Assembly (NCBI RefSeq): GCF_009296315.1
Contig: NZ_WHLY01000002.1
Span: 4,004,501 to 4,068,500 of the forward strand
Length of the DNA stretch: 64,000 nucleotides
From: Salmonirosea aquatica
GTDB lineage: Bacteria > Bacteroidota > Bacteroidia > Cytophagales > Spirosomataceae
Reading direction: 5' to 3'
Shown here: positions 25,132 to 34,161 of the stretch, one piece after another
How the letters are laid out: each line of letters opens with the position of its first letter
Numbering within the stretch: position 1 is the first letter of the stretch
Notes under the pieces: model-generated
Databases searched by the model: none
Seen by the model: the letters and a program-made list of their open reading frames with translations, nothing else
What the model was told of the DNA's origin: nothing
Made by a program: the position numbers and the translations under genes

Positions 25132-26013
25132 CTATACCAGTGCTTCGGCTCCTCCTACAATTTCAAGGATTTCCTTAGTAATAGCGGCCTGCCGGGTACG
25201 GTTGTACACCAGCCGTAGTTCTTTCAACAGTTCCTGTGCGTTGTCGGTAGCCTTGTCCATGGCCGTCATGCGGGCTCCATGTTCCGAAGCGTTCGATTCG
25301 AGTACGGCGCGGTACAACTGAATTTTGAGCGATTTGGGGATCAGTTCGTTCACGATCTTTTCTTCCTCGGGCTCAAAAATATAGTTGATATTGGTCCGAC
25401 CGGTTTGGGTGTTGTTGGGGCTATCCGCAATAGGTAGGTACTGTTCGGTACGGATTATCTGGGTAGCCACGTTTTTGAACTCATTGAAAACCAAATCCAC
25501 CCGATCGTAGCGTCCCTGCGCAAAAGCATCCATGATGTATTCGGCAGCTTCCTTTACCTCCACAAAACTGAGCTTCATAAAAAGATGCTGAAATGTGGTG
25601 GTGACTTTGAATCCCCGGCGTGCCATGCCTTCGGCACCTTTCTTACCGATGGCTAGTACCTCAACGTTCCCACGTCGTGCCAAATCGGCATAATTAGCGT
25701 TGATATGGGCCATGGCGGCCTTAATTACGTTCGTATTGAACGCTCCGCACAAGCCGCGGTCTGAGGTGACGAGCACCATCAGTACTTTCTCTACGGGCCT
25801 CGCTTTCTTAAAAGGACTGTCTGAGCCCCTCTCGCTGCCTGACGATACCGTCGCCAGCATTTCGCCCAGTTTCTGAGCGTAAGGACGCATCTGAATGATG
25901 TTGTCCTGCGCGCGCCGTAATTTGGCCGCCGCCACCATCTTCATGGCTTTGGTGATTTGCTGGGTAGAGTTGACCGAAACGATCCGGTTACGTACTTCTT
26001 TTAAACTTGCCAC
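25132..26013 (-). CDS. atpG: ATP synthase F1 gamma subunit
   Basis: 293 residues. N terminus MASLKEVRNRIVSVNSTQQI and KAMKMVAAAKLRRAQ form the first long helix of the central stalk; LVTSDRGLCGAFNTNVIK is the conserved Rossmann-like segment; the C-terminal helix ends YNRTRQAAITKEILEIVGGA, the family signature. It is the rotating shaft of F1F0 ATP synthase at the inner membrane. The gene follows atpA after 150 bp that contains a stem-loop. Confidence 0.97.
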   Translation of the reverse strand: MASLKEVRNRIVSVNSTQQITKAMKMVAAAKLRRAQDNIIQMRPYAQKLGEMLATVSSGSERGSDSPFKKARPVEKVLMVLVTSDRGLCGAFNTNVIKAAMAHINANYADLARRGNVEVLAIGKKGAEGMARRGFKVTTTFQHLFMKLSFVEVKEAAEYIMDAFAQGRYDRVDLVFNEFKNVATQIIRTEQYLPIADSPNNTQTGRTNINYIFEPEEEKIVNELIPKSLKIQLYRAVLESNASEHGARMTAMDKATDNAQELLKELRLVYNRTRQAAITKEILEIVGGAEALV

Positions 26014-26116
26014 TTGTTTAGTTGAGAGTTGAAGTTGAGAGTTGAAAGGATTGGTTTCTAACTGTCAGCTTATTGCATAAACTTGTCTTCTCGATGTTTT
26101 TTGGCCGAAGTTGTCC

Positions 26117-26152
26117 GGTTGGTAAGCGATCTGTTAGGCTCGCCTACCAACC
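26117..26152 (-). other. Stem-loop in the atpA-atpG spacer
   Basis: GGTTGGTAAGCG (26117-26128) pairs with CGCCTACCAACC (26141-26152) at 11 of 12 positions. No T-run follows in the direction of transcription, so an mRNA-processing or stability element, or a weak attenuator, is more likely than a terminator. Close to atpG the spacer also has repeated GTTGAGAGTTGAA units (26020-26048). Confidence 0.5.
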
Positions 26153-26163
26153 AGACCTGACAC

Positions 26164-27741
26164 TCAAATGTACTTGGCTGAAATTTCCTTGGCTACCTTT
26201 TCCAGAACGCCGGTCAGGCTGTCGTCGAATTTGCCCGCCTGCAGCGCTTTCAGCGTATCGCTATACTGACCGGATAGTACCGTCAGGTATTCCGATTCAA
26301 ATTCCTTTACCCGGTCCACGGGAACTTTGTCGATCAGGCCTTTGGTGGAAGCATAAATAATGGCTACTTGCTGCTCCACGGCCACGGGGCTATATTGAGG
26401 TTGCTTCAATACCTCCTGGTTGCGGCGTCCGCGGTCGATCGCCAGCTGCGTGGCGGCATCGAGGTCAGAACCGAACTTGGCGAAGGCTTCCAGTTCGCGG
26501 AATTGCGCCTGATCGAGCTTCAGGGTACCCGCTACCTTTTTCATGGATTTGATCTGGGCGTTTCCTCCTACCCGCGATACCGAGATACCGACGTTGATGG
26601 CCGGACGGATACCCGAGTTAAACAGGTTCGTTTCCAGGAATATCTGCCCGTCTGTAATCGAGATCACATTGGTAGGAATATAGGCCGATACGTCACCTGC
26701 CTGTGTTTCGATGATAGGCAGAGCCGTCAATGAACCACCCCCTTTTACCTTGCCTTTCAAAGAAGGGGGAAGATCGTTCATATTTTGGGCAATGGAATCG
26801 TCATTCACGATTTTGGCGGCCCGCTCCAACAGGCGGCTGTGCAGGTAAAATACGTCGCCAGGATACGCTTCGCGTCCGGGAGGCCTACGTAGCAGCAGTG
26901 ATACCTCGCGGTACGATACAGCCTGCTTCGAAAGGTCGTCGTAAATTACCAGGGCTGGACGTCCCGTATCCCGGAAGTACTCACCGATGGCTGCTCCCGT
27001 AAAGGGCGCAAAGAATTGCATGGGAGTGGGGTCTGACGCACCGGCCGCTACAATCACGGTATAATCCATGGCACCATAGCGACGCAACGTGGTTTCCACC
27101 TGCTTGATGGTGGAGGCTTTCTGGCCGCAGGCTACGTAGATACAGAAAACGGGTTCGCCGCGATCGTAAAACTCTTTCTGATTGATGATGGTATCAATAC
27201 AAACCGCCGTCTTGCCGGTCTGACGGTCGCCAATGACCAACTCACGCTGACCACGCCCGATGGGGATCATGGCATCGATGGCCTTAATTCCGGTTTGCAG
27301 AGGTTCAGTTACGGGTTGGCGGAAGATTACACCCGGTGCTTTACGTTCCAAAGGCATTTCGAACAGCTCGCCCTGAATGGGGCCCAGGCCGTCGATAGGC
27401 TCGGCCAGGGTGTTCACCACGCGGCCCACGATTTTGTCACCTACCTGGATGGATGCGATTTCGTTGGTACGTTTTACCGTGTCACCTTCTTTGATTTCAC
27501 TCGATTCGCCCAGCAATACCGCCCCCACATTGTCTTCTTCCAGGTTAAGTACAAGCGCTTTGAGGCCATTTGCAAACACGAGCAGCTCACCTGCCTGTAC
27601 TTTGGAAAGCCCATAGATACGCGCCACGCCGTCGCCGACTTGTAGCACCGTACCCACTTCTTCGAGTTCCGCCTCCGATTTAGCGCCCGCAAGTTGCTCG
27701 CGCAGAATGGCTGAAACCTCGTCCGGTCTAACAGATACCAT
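26164..27741 (-). CDS. atpA: ATP synthase F1 alpha subunit
   Basis: 525 residues, standard length. Walker [69 protein letters not shown] with the family signature, and [20 protein letters not shown] are all present. It forms the alpha3beta3 head of F1 and binds nucleotide non-catalytically. Upstream (right) there is no atpH, atpF or atpE: the next gene is divergent FKBP. So this locus carries only alpha and gamma. Confidence 0.98.
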   Translation of the reverse strand: MVSVRPDEVSAILREQLAGAKSEAELEEVGTVLQVGDGVARIYGLSKVQAGELLVFANGLKALVLNLEEDNVGAVLLGESSEIKEGDTVKRTNEIASIQVGDKIVGRVVNTLAEPIDGLGPIQGELFEMPLERKAPGVIFRQPVTEPLQTGIKAIDAMIPIGRGQRELVIGDRQTGKTAVCIDTIINQKEFYDRGEPVFCIYVACGQKASTIKQVETTLRRYGAMDYTVIVAAGASDPTPMQFFAPFTGAAIGEYFRDTGRPALVIYDDLSKQAVSYREVSLLLRRPPGREAYPGDVFYLHSRLLERAAKIVNDDSIAQNMNDLPPSLKGKVKGGGSLTALPIIETQAGDVSAYIPTNVISITDGQIFLETNLFNSGIRPAINVGISVSRVGGNAQIKSMKKVAGTLKLDQAQFRELEAFAKFGSDLDAATQLAIDRGRRNQEVLKQPQYSPVAVEQQVAIIYASTKGLIDKVPVDRVKEFESEYLTVLSGQYSDTLKALQAGKFDDSLTGVLEKVAKEISAKYI

Positions 27742-28033
27742 GTTATTTAGTTACGTATTGTGAATGTTGAAGTTTAGTATTCTCGAAAACAGCCGCAAAT
27801 TTAGGGTTTTATTCTTTAATTCCGGTATTCATTCTAAAAAAACTACAAGCCAGAAATTAGATTTTTCTAAGGTAGGGAGGCCGAACCCGCCCAGGATATG
27901 GAAATACGCTTCCGGGGCTATTTTAGGGGCGCGGCCAAACTTTTTTGGGGGTCAGGTGTGTTTATTAGCCGAATGCTTTCGTTTTTTAACAATCTTACCA
28001 AAAATTCATCCCTACTTGTCTTTTTCAAACCGA

Positions 28034-28774
28034 ATGTTTCGTAACGCAAAGAATGTTTTTGCCGTTGTCATCTGCGCTGCAATGATGGCTTCGGAGGTTG
28101 ATGCTCAGACTGCTAAAGCTCCCACCAAGAGTACCCCAAAACCCACCGCGACTGCCGCAGTCGCCGCTCCCGTCCTTAAAACCGCCCTTGACTCGATTGC
28201 CTATTCGATCGGCCTGAGCGTGGGAGGCTCCCTGAAAGCCCAGGGCCTGGCCGATATCAATACCAATTTGCTGGTGAAGGCCATCAATGAAACTTTAAAA
28301 GGTACCTCCACCCTGCTAAGCCCCGACCAGGCCAACCAGTTCATCGGTGAGTATTTTCAGAAACAAGCCAACGTCAAAGGGGATGCTAACCGGAAGGCGG
28401 GAGAAGCATTTTTGGAAGAAAACAAGAAACGGCCCCAAGTTACCACAACAGCCAGCGGGCTCCAATATGAAGTGTTGAAAATGGGAGATGGCCCCAAGCC
28501 TGCCGATACTTCGCGCGTCAAGACCCACTACCATGGCACACTTATTGACGGCACGGTATTCGACAGTTCGGTGGAACGGGGCGAACCGGTGGAATTTCCG
28601 GTCAATGGAGTTATCAAAGGTTGGCAGGAAGCCCTGCAACTGATGCCGGTTGGCTCAAAATTCAGATTGTACATTCCTTCGGATTTAGCATACGGTGAGC
28701 GTGCAGCCGGGCCTACCATAGGCCCCAACTCCACGTTGATATTTGATGTGGAGCTTTTGGATATCTTAAAATAA
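28034..28774 (+). CDS. FKBP-type peptidyl-prolyl cis-trans isomerase, exported
   Basis: 246 residues from ATG 28034 (MFRNAKNVFAVVICAAMMAS, a signal peptide ending VDAQ); the open frame extends further upstream but without coding character. An N-terminal FKBP_N dimerisation region (DSIAYSIGLSVGGSLKAQG, LSPDQANQFIGEYF) is followed by the FKBP domain (ASGLQYEVLKMGDGPKP, VKTHYHGTLIDGTVFDSS, PSDLAYGERAAGPTIGPNST, LIFDVELLDI). FkpA/Mip-like periplasmic folding factor. The prc-type protease gene starts eight bases downstream, suggesting one operon for envelope protein quality control. Confidence 0.93.
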   Translation: MFRNAKNVFAVVICAAMMASEVDAQTAKAPTKSTPKPTATAAVAAPVLKTALDSIAYSIGLSVGGSLKAQGLADINTNLLVKAINETLKGTSTLLSPDQANQFIGEYFQKQANVKGDANRKAGEAFLEENKKRPQVTTTASGLQYEVLKMGDGPKPADTSRVKTHYHGTLIDGTVFDSSVERGEPVEFPVNGVIKGWQEALQLMPVGSKFRLYIPSDLAYGERAAGPTIGPNSTLIFDVELLDILK

Positions 28775-28782
28775 ATTTCGCT

Positions 28783-30921
28783 ATGAGAAAATACCTGATC
28801 ACTCTAATACCTGTAGTGCTGCTGAGCTGGCAGCGAGGCCCCGAACCCCAAAGCGCCGTTCGGATTGACGAGAGCATTGCTCTGGAAGGAGGAGCGCTCA
28901 CGGAGGATCTGAAGCCCACCGAGGCGCAGTTCAGGGCCGAAGCACTGGTGACCCGCATTCTTACCAACTACCACTATCGGAAAACCAAACTGAACGACTC
29001 CCTGTCGTCCGCCATATTTTCCAAGTACCTGGACGACATCGACCACGGCAAGCTCTATTTCCTGGCATCCGATGTGAACCAGTTTGAAAAATACCGGAAT
29101 TCATTTGATGACTTCCTGAAGAACGACGAGCTCGAGGTACCCTTCGATATCTATAATGTATTCCGCAAGCGGTATCAGGAGCGTAGCGCTTACATCCAGA
29201 GTCTGTTAGAAAAGCCTGAGCCGTTCAACTACATGACGGAGGAAAGTCTGAATACTGACCGTGAGAAAGCTACATGGGCCAAAAGTACCGAGGAACTGAA
29301 CGATACCTGGCGCAAGTACATCAAGAGTGAAGCCCTGGACCTGAAGTTGGCGGGAAAGGCCGATACGGCCGTCATCTCAACCCTGCGCGATCGCTACAAA
29401 ACCCGTGATCGCGCCTTAGCCCGCATCCGTACCGAGCAGGTGTTCCAGATGTACATGAACGCCTTTGCCGAATCGCTTGATCCGCATACCAATTACCTGG
29501 GCCCGGTTTCGGCCGACCGATTCAAGCAGGACATGAGCCAATCACTCGAAGGAATTGGTGCCTTGCTGCGTGAAGAGGACAACTATATTAAAATTGTGGA
29601 TGTGATTCCCGGCGGCCCGGCCTTCCGGGGTAAGCAACTGAAAAAAGAAGACCGCATCATGGGGGTAGCTCAGGGCGATGACGGCAACTTCGTGGATATC
29701 GTGGGTTGGTTTGTGGACGATGCTGTCAAGCTGATCAAAGGCCCGAAGGGTACCGTAGTGCGTCTGCAGGTACTGGCCGCCAACGCGCTACCCAATACGC
29801 CGCCCCGTGAACTCCGGATCGTGCGTGAGAAGATCAAACTGGAAGAACAACGCGCTAAAAGTGAAATCGTGACTGTGGATCATGGCGGTAAGCCCATGAA
29901 GGTAGGAGTAATCGATATCCCACTGTTCTACCGCGATTTTGAAGGCGCTCAGAAACGCGAGAAAGAATTTTCAAGTACCACCCGTGATGTACAGAACCTC
30001 ATGGATCAGCTCCGTAAGGATGGGGTAGAAGGTATCGTGATCGACCTGCGCAATAACGGCGGTGGTTCGCTGACTGAGGCCATTTCGCTCACCGGTTTGT
30101 TTATCAACAAGGGCCCCGTAGTGCAGGTCAAGGAATCCGGTGACGAAATAGAGGTACAGTCCGATACCGATCCGATGATCGCTTATGACGGCCCCTTAGC
30201 CGTCATGGTGAACCGTTTCAGTGCTTCGGCTTCTGAGATTTTCGCGGCTGCCATCCAGGATTATAAGCGTGGTATTATCGTAGGCGAACAGTCGTACGGG
30301 AAAGGTACCGTGCAAACGCTCATCGAGCTTAACAAATGGATGCCTAAGGAAAGTGATCCGCTGGGTGAGGTGAAAATGACCGTGGCTAAGTTTTACCGCA
30401 TCAATGGTAGCAGTACCCAGTTGCGGGGCGTTACTCCTGATTTGGAGTTGCCCACTCCGTACAAAGCCGACGAATACGGGGAAGCTTCCCAGCCCAGTGC
30501 CTTGCCCTGGGATCAAATCCCTTCGTCGCGGTATGAAGTAACCGATAACATTACGGACAAGCTGGTGGCTCAACTGCGCGATAAGCACAACCAGCGTTTG
30601 AAGTCGGACGAAGAACTGAAAAAGCTTGTTGAGGACATGGCAGCTTTCCGGAAGGCCCGTGAGGATAAAATGGTATCGTTGCAGATTGACAAACGCCGGA
30701 AGGAGCGCGCCGAAGCTGAGAAGAAGCGTGCCGCGCTCAAGGACTTTGGGGATGAAGCCGATGATGATGAAGAAAGTGGGAGTGATTCTACGGCCGTGGC
30801 CAAAGCTACCCCCGTTAAAAAGAAAAACGATGTGTATCTGACTGAAACCAGCCGTATCGTAGCTGATTTGGTGACGATCACCAACGAACCCGCACTGGCT
30901 GGAACCAAGAAAAAGCGTTAA
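28783..30921 (+). CDS. prc: Carboxy-terminal processing protease, Prc/Tsp type (family S41)
   Basis: 712 residues, the Prc size class with C-terminal DUF3340 region. After an N-terminal signal-like segment come an N-terminal helical domain with LDPHTNYLGPVSADRFKQDM, a PDZ domain (IGALLREEDNYIKIVDVIPG, GPAFRGKQLKKEDRIMG), and the S41 core: VIDLRNNGGGSLTEA, nucleophile in NRFSASASEIFAAAI, and the catalytic lysine in VGEQSYGKGTVQTL. The tail is rich in Lys and Glu. The enzyme degrades or trims periplasmic proteins from their C termini. Follows the FKBP gene with an 8-bp gap; a terminator lies at 30981. Confidence 0.95.
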   Translation: MRKYLITLIPVVLLSWQRGPEPQSAVRIDESIALEGGALTEDLKPTEAQFRAEALVTRILTNYHYRKTKLNDSLSSAIFSKYLDDIDHGKLYFLASDVNQFEKYRNSFDDFLKNDELEVPFDIYNVFRKRYQERSAYIQSLLEKPEPFNYMTEESLNTDREKATWAKSTEELNDTWRKYIKSEALDLKLAGKADTAVISTLRDRYKTRDRALARIRTEQVFQMYMNAFAESLDPHTNYLGPVSADRFKQDMSQSLEGIGALLREEDNYIKIVDVIPGGPAFRGKQLKKEDRIMGVAQGDDGNFVDIVGWFVDDAVKLIKGPKGTVVRLQVLAANALPNTPPRELRIVREKIKLEEQRAKSEIVTVDHGGKPMKVGVIDIPLFYRDFEGAQKREKEFSSTTRDVQNLMDQLRKDGVEGIVIDLRNNGGGSLTEAISLTGLFINKGPVVQVKESGDEIEVQSDTDPMIAYDGPLAVMVNRFSASASEIFAAAIQDYKRGIIVGEQSYGKGTVQTLIELNKWMPKESDPLGEVKMTVAKFYRINGSSTQLRGVTPDLELPTPYKADEYGEASQPSALPWDQIPSSRYEVTDNITDKLVAQLRDKHNQRLKSDEELKKLVEDMAAFRKAREDKMVSLQIDKRRKERAEAEKKRAALKDFGDEADDDEESGSDSTAVAKATPVKKKNDVYLTETSRIVADLVTITNEPALAGTKKKR

Positions 30922-30980
30922 GCTTTCCACTATTTGCGCTCAGTTTTCCTGAAAGCTGAAATTCTTAATGAAAACCAGAA

Positions 30981-31020
30981 AAGGCGGTCGCTCTATACAT
31001 TGAGCGACCGCCTTGCTTTT
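30981..31020 (+). terminator. Rho-independent terminator of the FKBP-prc operon
   Basis: AAGGCGGTCGCTC (30981-30993) and GAGCGACCGCCTT (31002-31014) form a perfect 13-bp stem with an 8-nt loop, followed by GCTTTT. Confidence 0.88.
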
Positions 31021-31028
31021 GATGATTC

Positions 31029-31802
31029 ATGCTGCAAGTCGATTCTATGGATGAAAACTCCACTACCATCCAATTCATTCTGCGTGATTTCTGGGGCTTT
31101 TTAATAAGGCCAGGATACCCTGAGCATACCTACAGCTTTTCGCTACTTATTGCTTTCAAGCTGTTTATCGGTTTTTTTATAATTCGCGTTCTGGGTATTA
31201 TTCTGGAAATGAATGGTTTCCATCCCCTGGTGCTTTATTTTACCGGACACGAATTACAAAAACAGCAGCACCCCGATTTTGGAATAATACCTCTGTTGAT
31301 TGGCGCACTGTTGTCGGCTCCGTTGCTCGAAGAAACCGCCTACCGCTGGGGACTACAATTCAGTCCGGTCCGTACGGCCGTATCGCTGGGTCTGATCGTT
31401 TTTTACTGGCTGCCCTATGGGGGTACCTACTCCACCACCATCACGCGGGTGTTGGCCGCGCCTGGTTTTTATCTCATGGTTGGTATGGCCGTAGTAACGG
31501 GACTGACCACGTATGCCCTATTGCGGATTCCCTATTTTGAACATAAGGTAGGACACTGGTGGAAAAGAAATTTTGGCTGGGTGTTCTACGTCTCCTCGCT
31601 GTCATTCGGCCTGATGCACATTTTTAATGTCCGTGAAATAAACCCCACGGTCGTAAGCCTGGCGTTCTTGATCACATTTCAACAGATTCTGCTGGGGTTG
31701 TTCAACGGCTACGTCCGGATGAGGTTTGGGTTTGCTCAAGCCATTGTTCAGCACGCGTTATTCAATCTGGTACCCGTGGTAATTCAACTGAGTCAAGCTT
31801 AA
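31029..31802 (+). CDS. CPBP-family intramembrane metalloprotease (Abi/CAAX-like)
   Basis: 257 residues with about six to seven hydrophobic helices. The family motifs are present: LEETAYRWGLQF (EExxxR), SLSFGLMHIFN (FxxxH) and QAIVQHALFN (third histidine region). CPBP proteins are membrane-embedded proteases related to CAAX prenyl protease 2, with roles that include bacteriocin self-protection; no role can be assigned here. ATG at 31029 is 9 bp after the previous terminator; ATG at 31047 is an alternative start. Confidence 0.85.
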   Translation: MLQVDSMDENSTTIQFILRDFWGFLIRPGYPEHTYSFSLLIAFKLFIGFFIIRVLGIILEMNGFHPLVLYFTGHELQKQQHPDFGIIPLLIGALLSAPLLEETAYRWGLQFSPVRTAVSLGLIVFYWLPYGGTYSTTITRVLAAPGFYLMVGMAVVTGLTTYALLRIPYFEHKVGHWWKRNFGWVFYVSSLSFGLMHIFNVREINPTVVSLAFLITFQQILLGLFNGYVRMRFGFAQAIVQHALFNLVPVVIQLSQA

Positions 31803-31819
31803 ACGGCGCGGTTGAGGTT

Positions 31820-33181
31820 TCAAACATGCGCTACCTCGGGTTCAATTTCATCCAGCTTAACGCGGGGTAGCTTATGGTAAAACCGGTAGGTGAGCAAAGC
31901 CGCCGACACGGTGAGGCCCGCCAGAAGCCCGATCCAGACGCCCGTGGCATCCATGCCCAGCGGGAAAGCCAGCACATAGCTCAGCGGTAAGGCCACCACC
32001 CAGTAGGCGATGAGGGTCAGTAGGGTAGGTACATTCACATCCGCAATACCACGAAGTACCCCAAGCCCTACCACTTGTACGCCATCGGAAAGTTGGAAAA
32101 AACCGGCAATAATGACCAAAGTGGTAGCAATAGCAGTTACCCGGACATTATCACGGATATATAAACCGATCAGCCATTCATGGGCCGTGAGAAACAGGAC
32201 GCAGCATCCGGCCATAAATACTATAGACAGTAGAAAGGCCGCCGTCCCGGCCCGCTGCACGGCCGGTCGGTTTCTGCGCCCTACGGCGTTGCCTACCCGG
32301 ATGCTACCCGCAGCGGCAATGCCTGTGGCCATCATGTAGGTAGTGGAGGCCATGTTGATCGCGATCTGATGGGCTGCCAGTTGGGCTTCGCCCAGCCAGC
32401 CTACCATGATTACCGCCAGGGAAAAGGCTGCGATCTCGAAAAAAAACTGAAAGCCGCTTGGTAGACCCAGGCGCAGGATTTTAGTAATCAGCGGTGTGAG
32501 CGGGAGGGTACCCTGCGTTTTAAGGTAGGGGATAAAGAAGGAGTCTCTTTTTACGTAAATCCAGATCGCCAACGCCATGTAACAGCGCGCCAGCAGGGTA
32601 CCTATGGCCGCACCGATCAAGCCCAGGTGGTGAATCAGAAAATAATTCAGTATTGCGTTCAACCCCAGAGCCGACAGTGTGATGTACATTGTGACTTTGG
32701 GGCGGGAGAGGCCATCGCACAACTGCCGAATGGCGATGAAAAGTAACAAAGGTACGTTGGAAAGCGTTAGGATAAGGACGAAGGGCCTGGCCATGCGCGT
32801 CACGGTGGGGGTTTGGCCGAAAATCTGGAATTGCCAGGCCATCAGGGTACATACCACCCCTAAGACCAAGCCTAGTAACCAGGCTGCCCGGATAGCAGCA
32901 CGATAGAGCCGGTTGACTTCGCCGGGATTGCCTTTTCCCTGTGCCTGCGAGATCAGCGCCGATACGATCAGCAGGCCACCGAAGCCGATGCTGCCAATCA
33001 TGAATGTGACAGAATTGGCTATGCCAGCGGCCCCCAAAGGAACCGCTCCCAGCATGCGACCGATCATCAGGTTGTCCGTAACCCCCATCAGTACCACACC
33101 CAGCTGGGCAATGACGATAGGAACACTAAGCCGGAGCGTTTCGCGCAGGTCCTGACGGAAGAGACGTAGAAGGGGGTACAT
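31820..33181 (-). CDS. MATE-family multidrug efflux transporter (NorM type)
   Basis: 453 residues with twelve hydrophobic helices in two related halves. Family marks: LRETLRLSVPIVIAQLGVVL, MGVTDNLMIGRMLGAVPLGA, GPARAIRxxx-like GLPSGFQFFFEIAAFSLAVI and MVGWLGEAQLAAHQIAINMA. MATE proteins export cationic drugs and metabolites using Na+ or H+. Convergent with the CPBP gene and divergent from the DUF4290-murA unit. Confidence 0.95.
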   Translation of the reverse strand: MYPLLRLFRQDLRETLRLSVPIVIAQLGVVLMGVTDNLMIGRMLGAVPLGAAGIANSVTFMIGSIGFGGLLIVSALISQAQGKGNPGEVNRLYRAAIRAAWLLGLVLGVVCTLMAWQFQIFGQTPTVTRMARPFVLILTLSNVPLLLFIAIRQLCDGLSRPKVTMYITLSALGLNAILNYFLIHHLGLIGAAIGTLLARCYMALAIWIYVKRDSFFIPYLKTQGTLPLTPLITKILRLGLPSGFQFFFEIAAFSLAVIMVGWLGEAQLAAHQIAINMASTTYMMATGIAAAGSIRVGNAVGRRNRPAVQRAGTAAFLLSIVFMAGCCVLFLTAHEWLIGLYIRDNVRVTAIATTLVIIAGFFQLSDGVQVVGLGVLRGIADVNVPTLLTLIAYWVVALPLSYVLAFPLGMDATGVWIGLLAGLTVSAALLTYRFYHKLPRVKLDEIEPEVAHV

Positions 33182-33323
33182 AGTGAGAAAGCAGGCAGAG
33201 TGTTATTTTGGAGTTTGCAAAAGTAGCAAATCCCCTTTGTCCGGCCTGCCTGCCCGAATGGACAATGGCCTTTTTATGATAAAAACTTCTTAATTTTGTC
33301 AATCTTAAATAATCTTCACGCTT

Positions 33324-34040
33324 TTGAAAGAATACGGTAGCAACGTACAGAAACTCGCCGATCACATCGTCCAGATGGAAGATCCCGCGAAGCGCACCCT
33401 CTATGCGCACATCCTGGTAGAACTCATGCGCCAGATCCATCCGGGTATGCGGGACAATCAGGACTATTATAACAAGCTCTGGGACGACCTCTTCATTATC
33501 TCAGGCTTCGAACTGGAAGTGGATGGACCTTTTCCGCCACCCTCCAAAGAATCGCTGGGTAAGAAACCTCAGAAGGTTGGCTACAATCAGCATAAGCTGA
33601 ATTACCATCACTACGGCAAGAATATCGAATTGCTGGTAGAGAAAGCCATCGAAACCGAAGATCCCGACGACCGGCTAGCGTTTGTTTCGTACCTGTACCG
33701 GCTGATGCGCTCGTTCTATAATGCCTGGAACCGTGACAATCCCGAGGATGTGGTACTGCTGGAGCACCTGATGGAGCTATCGGATGGGAAATTGCAGGCC
33801 GAAATAGAATACATCCGTCAGAATGGCCCCATCGAAGCCTCGCCCAAGGATCGCAACAGCAACGTCGATCGCAGCCGTGGCAACACGGTGACGGGCTATA
33901 AGGCTCAGACCAATTTTAATAACGACCGGGCTAAGAACACAAGTAATGCGGGAAATACCAGCGGCAACTCACGCAACCGCAATTCCAATAAGTTTTCAAA
34001 CCGGAATAACAATAATAATAACCGCAACCGCCGGAAATGA
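33324..34040 (+). CDS. DUF4290 family protein with asparagine/arginine-rich tail
   Basis: 238 residues with a TTG start (TTGAAAGAATACGGT). The N-terminal 170 residues are the DUF4290 domain (YGSNVQKLADHIVQMEDPAK, MRDNQDYYNKLWDDLFIISG, GKNIELLVEKAIETEDPDDR). The last 60 are low-complexity Asn/Arg/Ser, ending in a run of Asn and NRRK, probably disordered and possibly RNA- or surface-binding. The family is restricted to Bacteroidota and unstudied, but it is regularly found next to murA, as here with a 121-bp gap. Confidence 0.88.
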   Translation: MKEYGSNVQKLADHIVQMEDPAKRTLYAHILVELMRQIHPGMRDNQDYYNKLWDDLFIISGFELEVDGPFPPPSKESLGKKPQKVGYNQHKLNYHHYGKNIELLVEKAIETEDPDDRLAFVSYLYRLMRSFYNAWNRDNPEDVVLLEHLMELSDGKLQAEIEYIRQNGPIEASPKDRNSNVDRSRGNTVTGYKAQTNFNNDRAKNTSNAGNTSGNSRNRNSNKFSNRNNNNNNRNRRK

Positions 34041-34161
34041 ATAGGTAGTTGATAAGGCCTGATGATTTGTCGGGCGAGGTATACGACCCGGGAGATGTTT
34101 GCCTGCCAAGGCATGTAAGCAGTTCCGATCCGCTATTCATTTTCCACTCTCAACTTACCAA

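Noticed and set aside
27742-28033. N-terminal extension of the FKBP gene from 27764
   Set aside because: The extension has no coding character and the signal peptide begins at ATG 28034.
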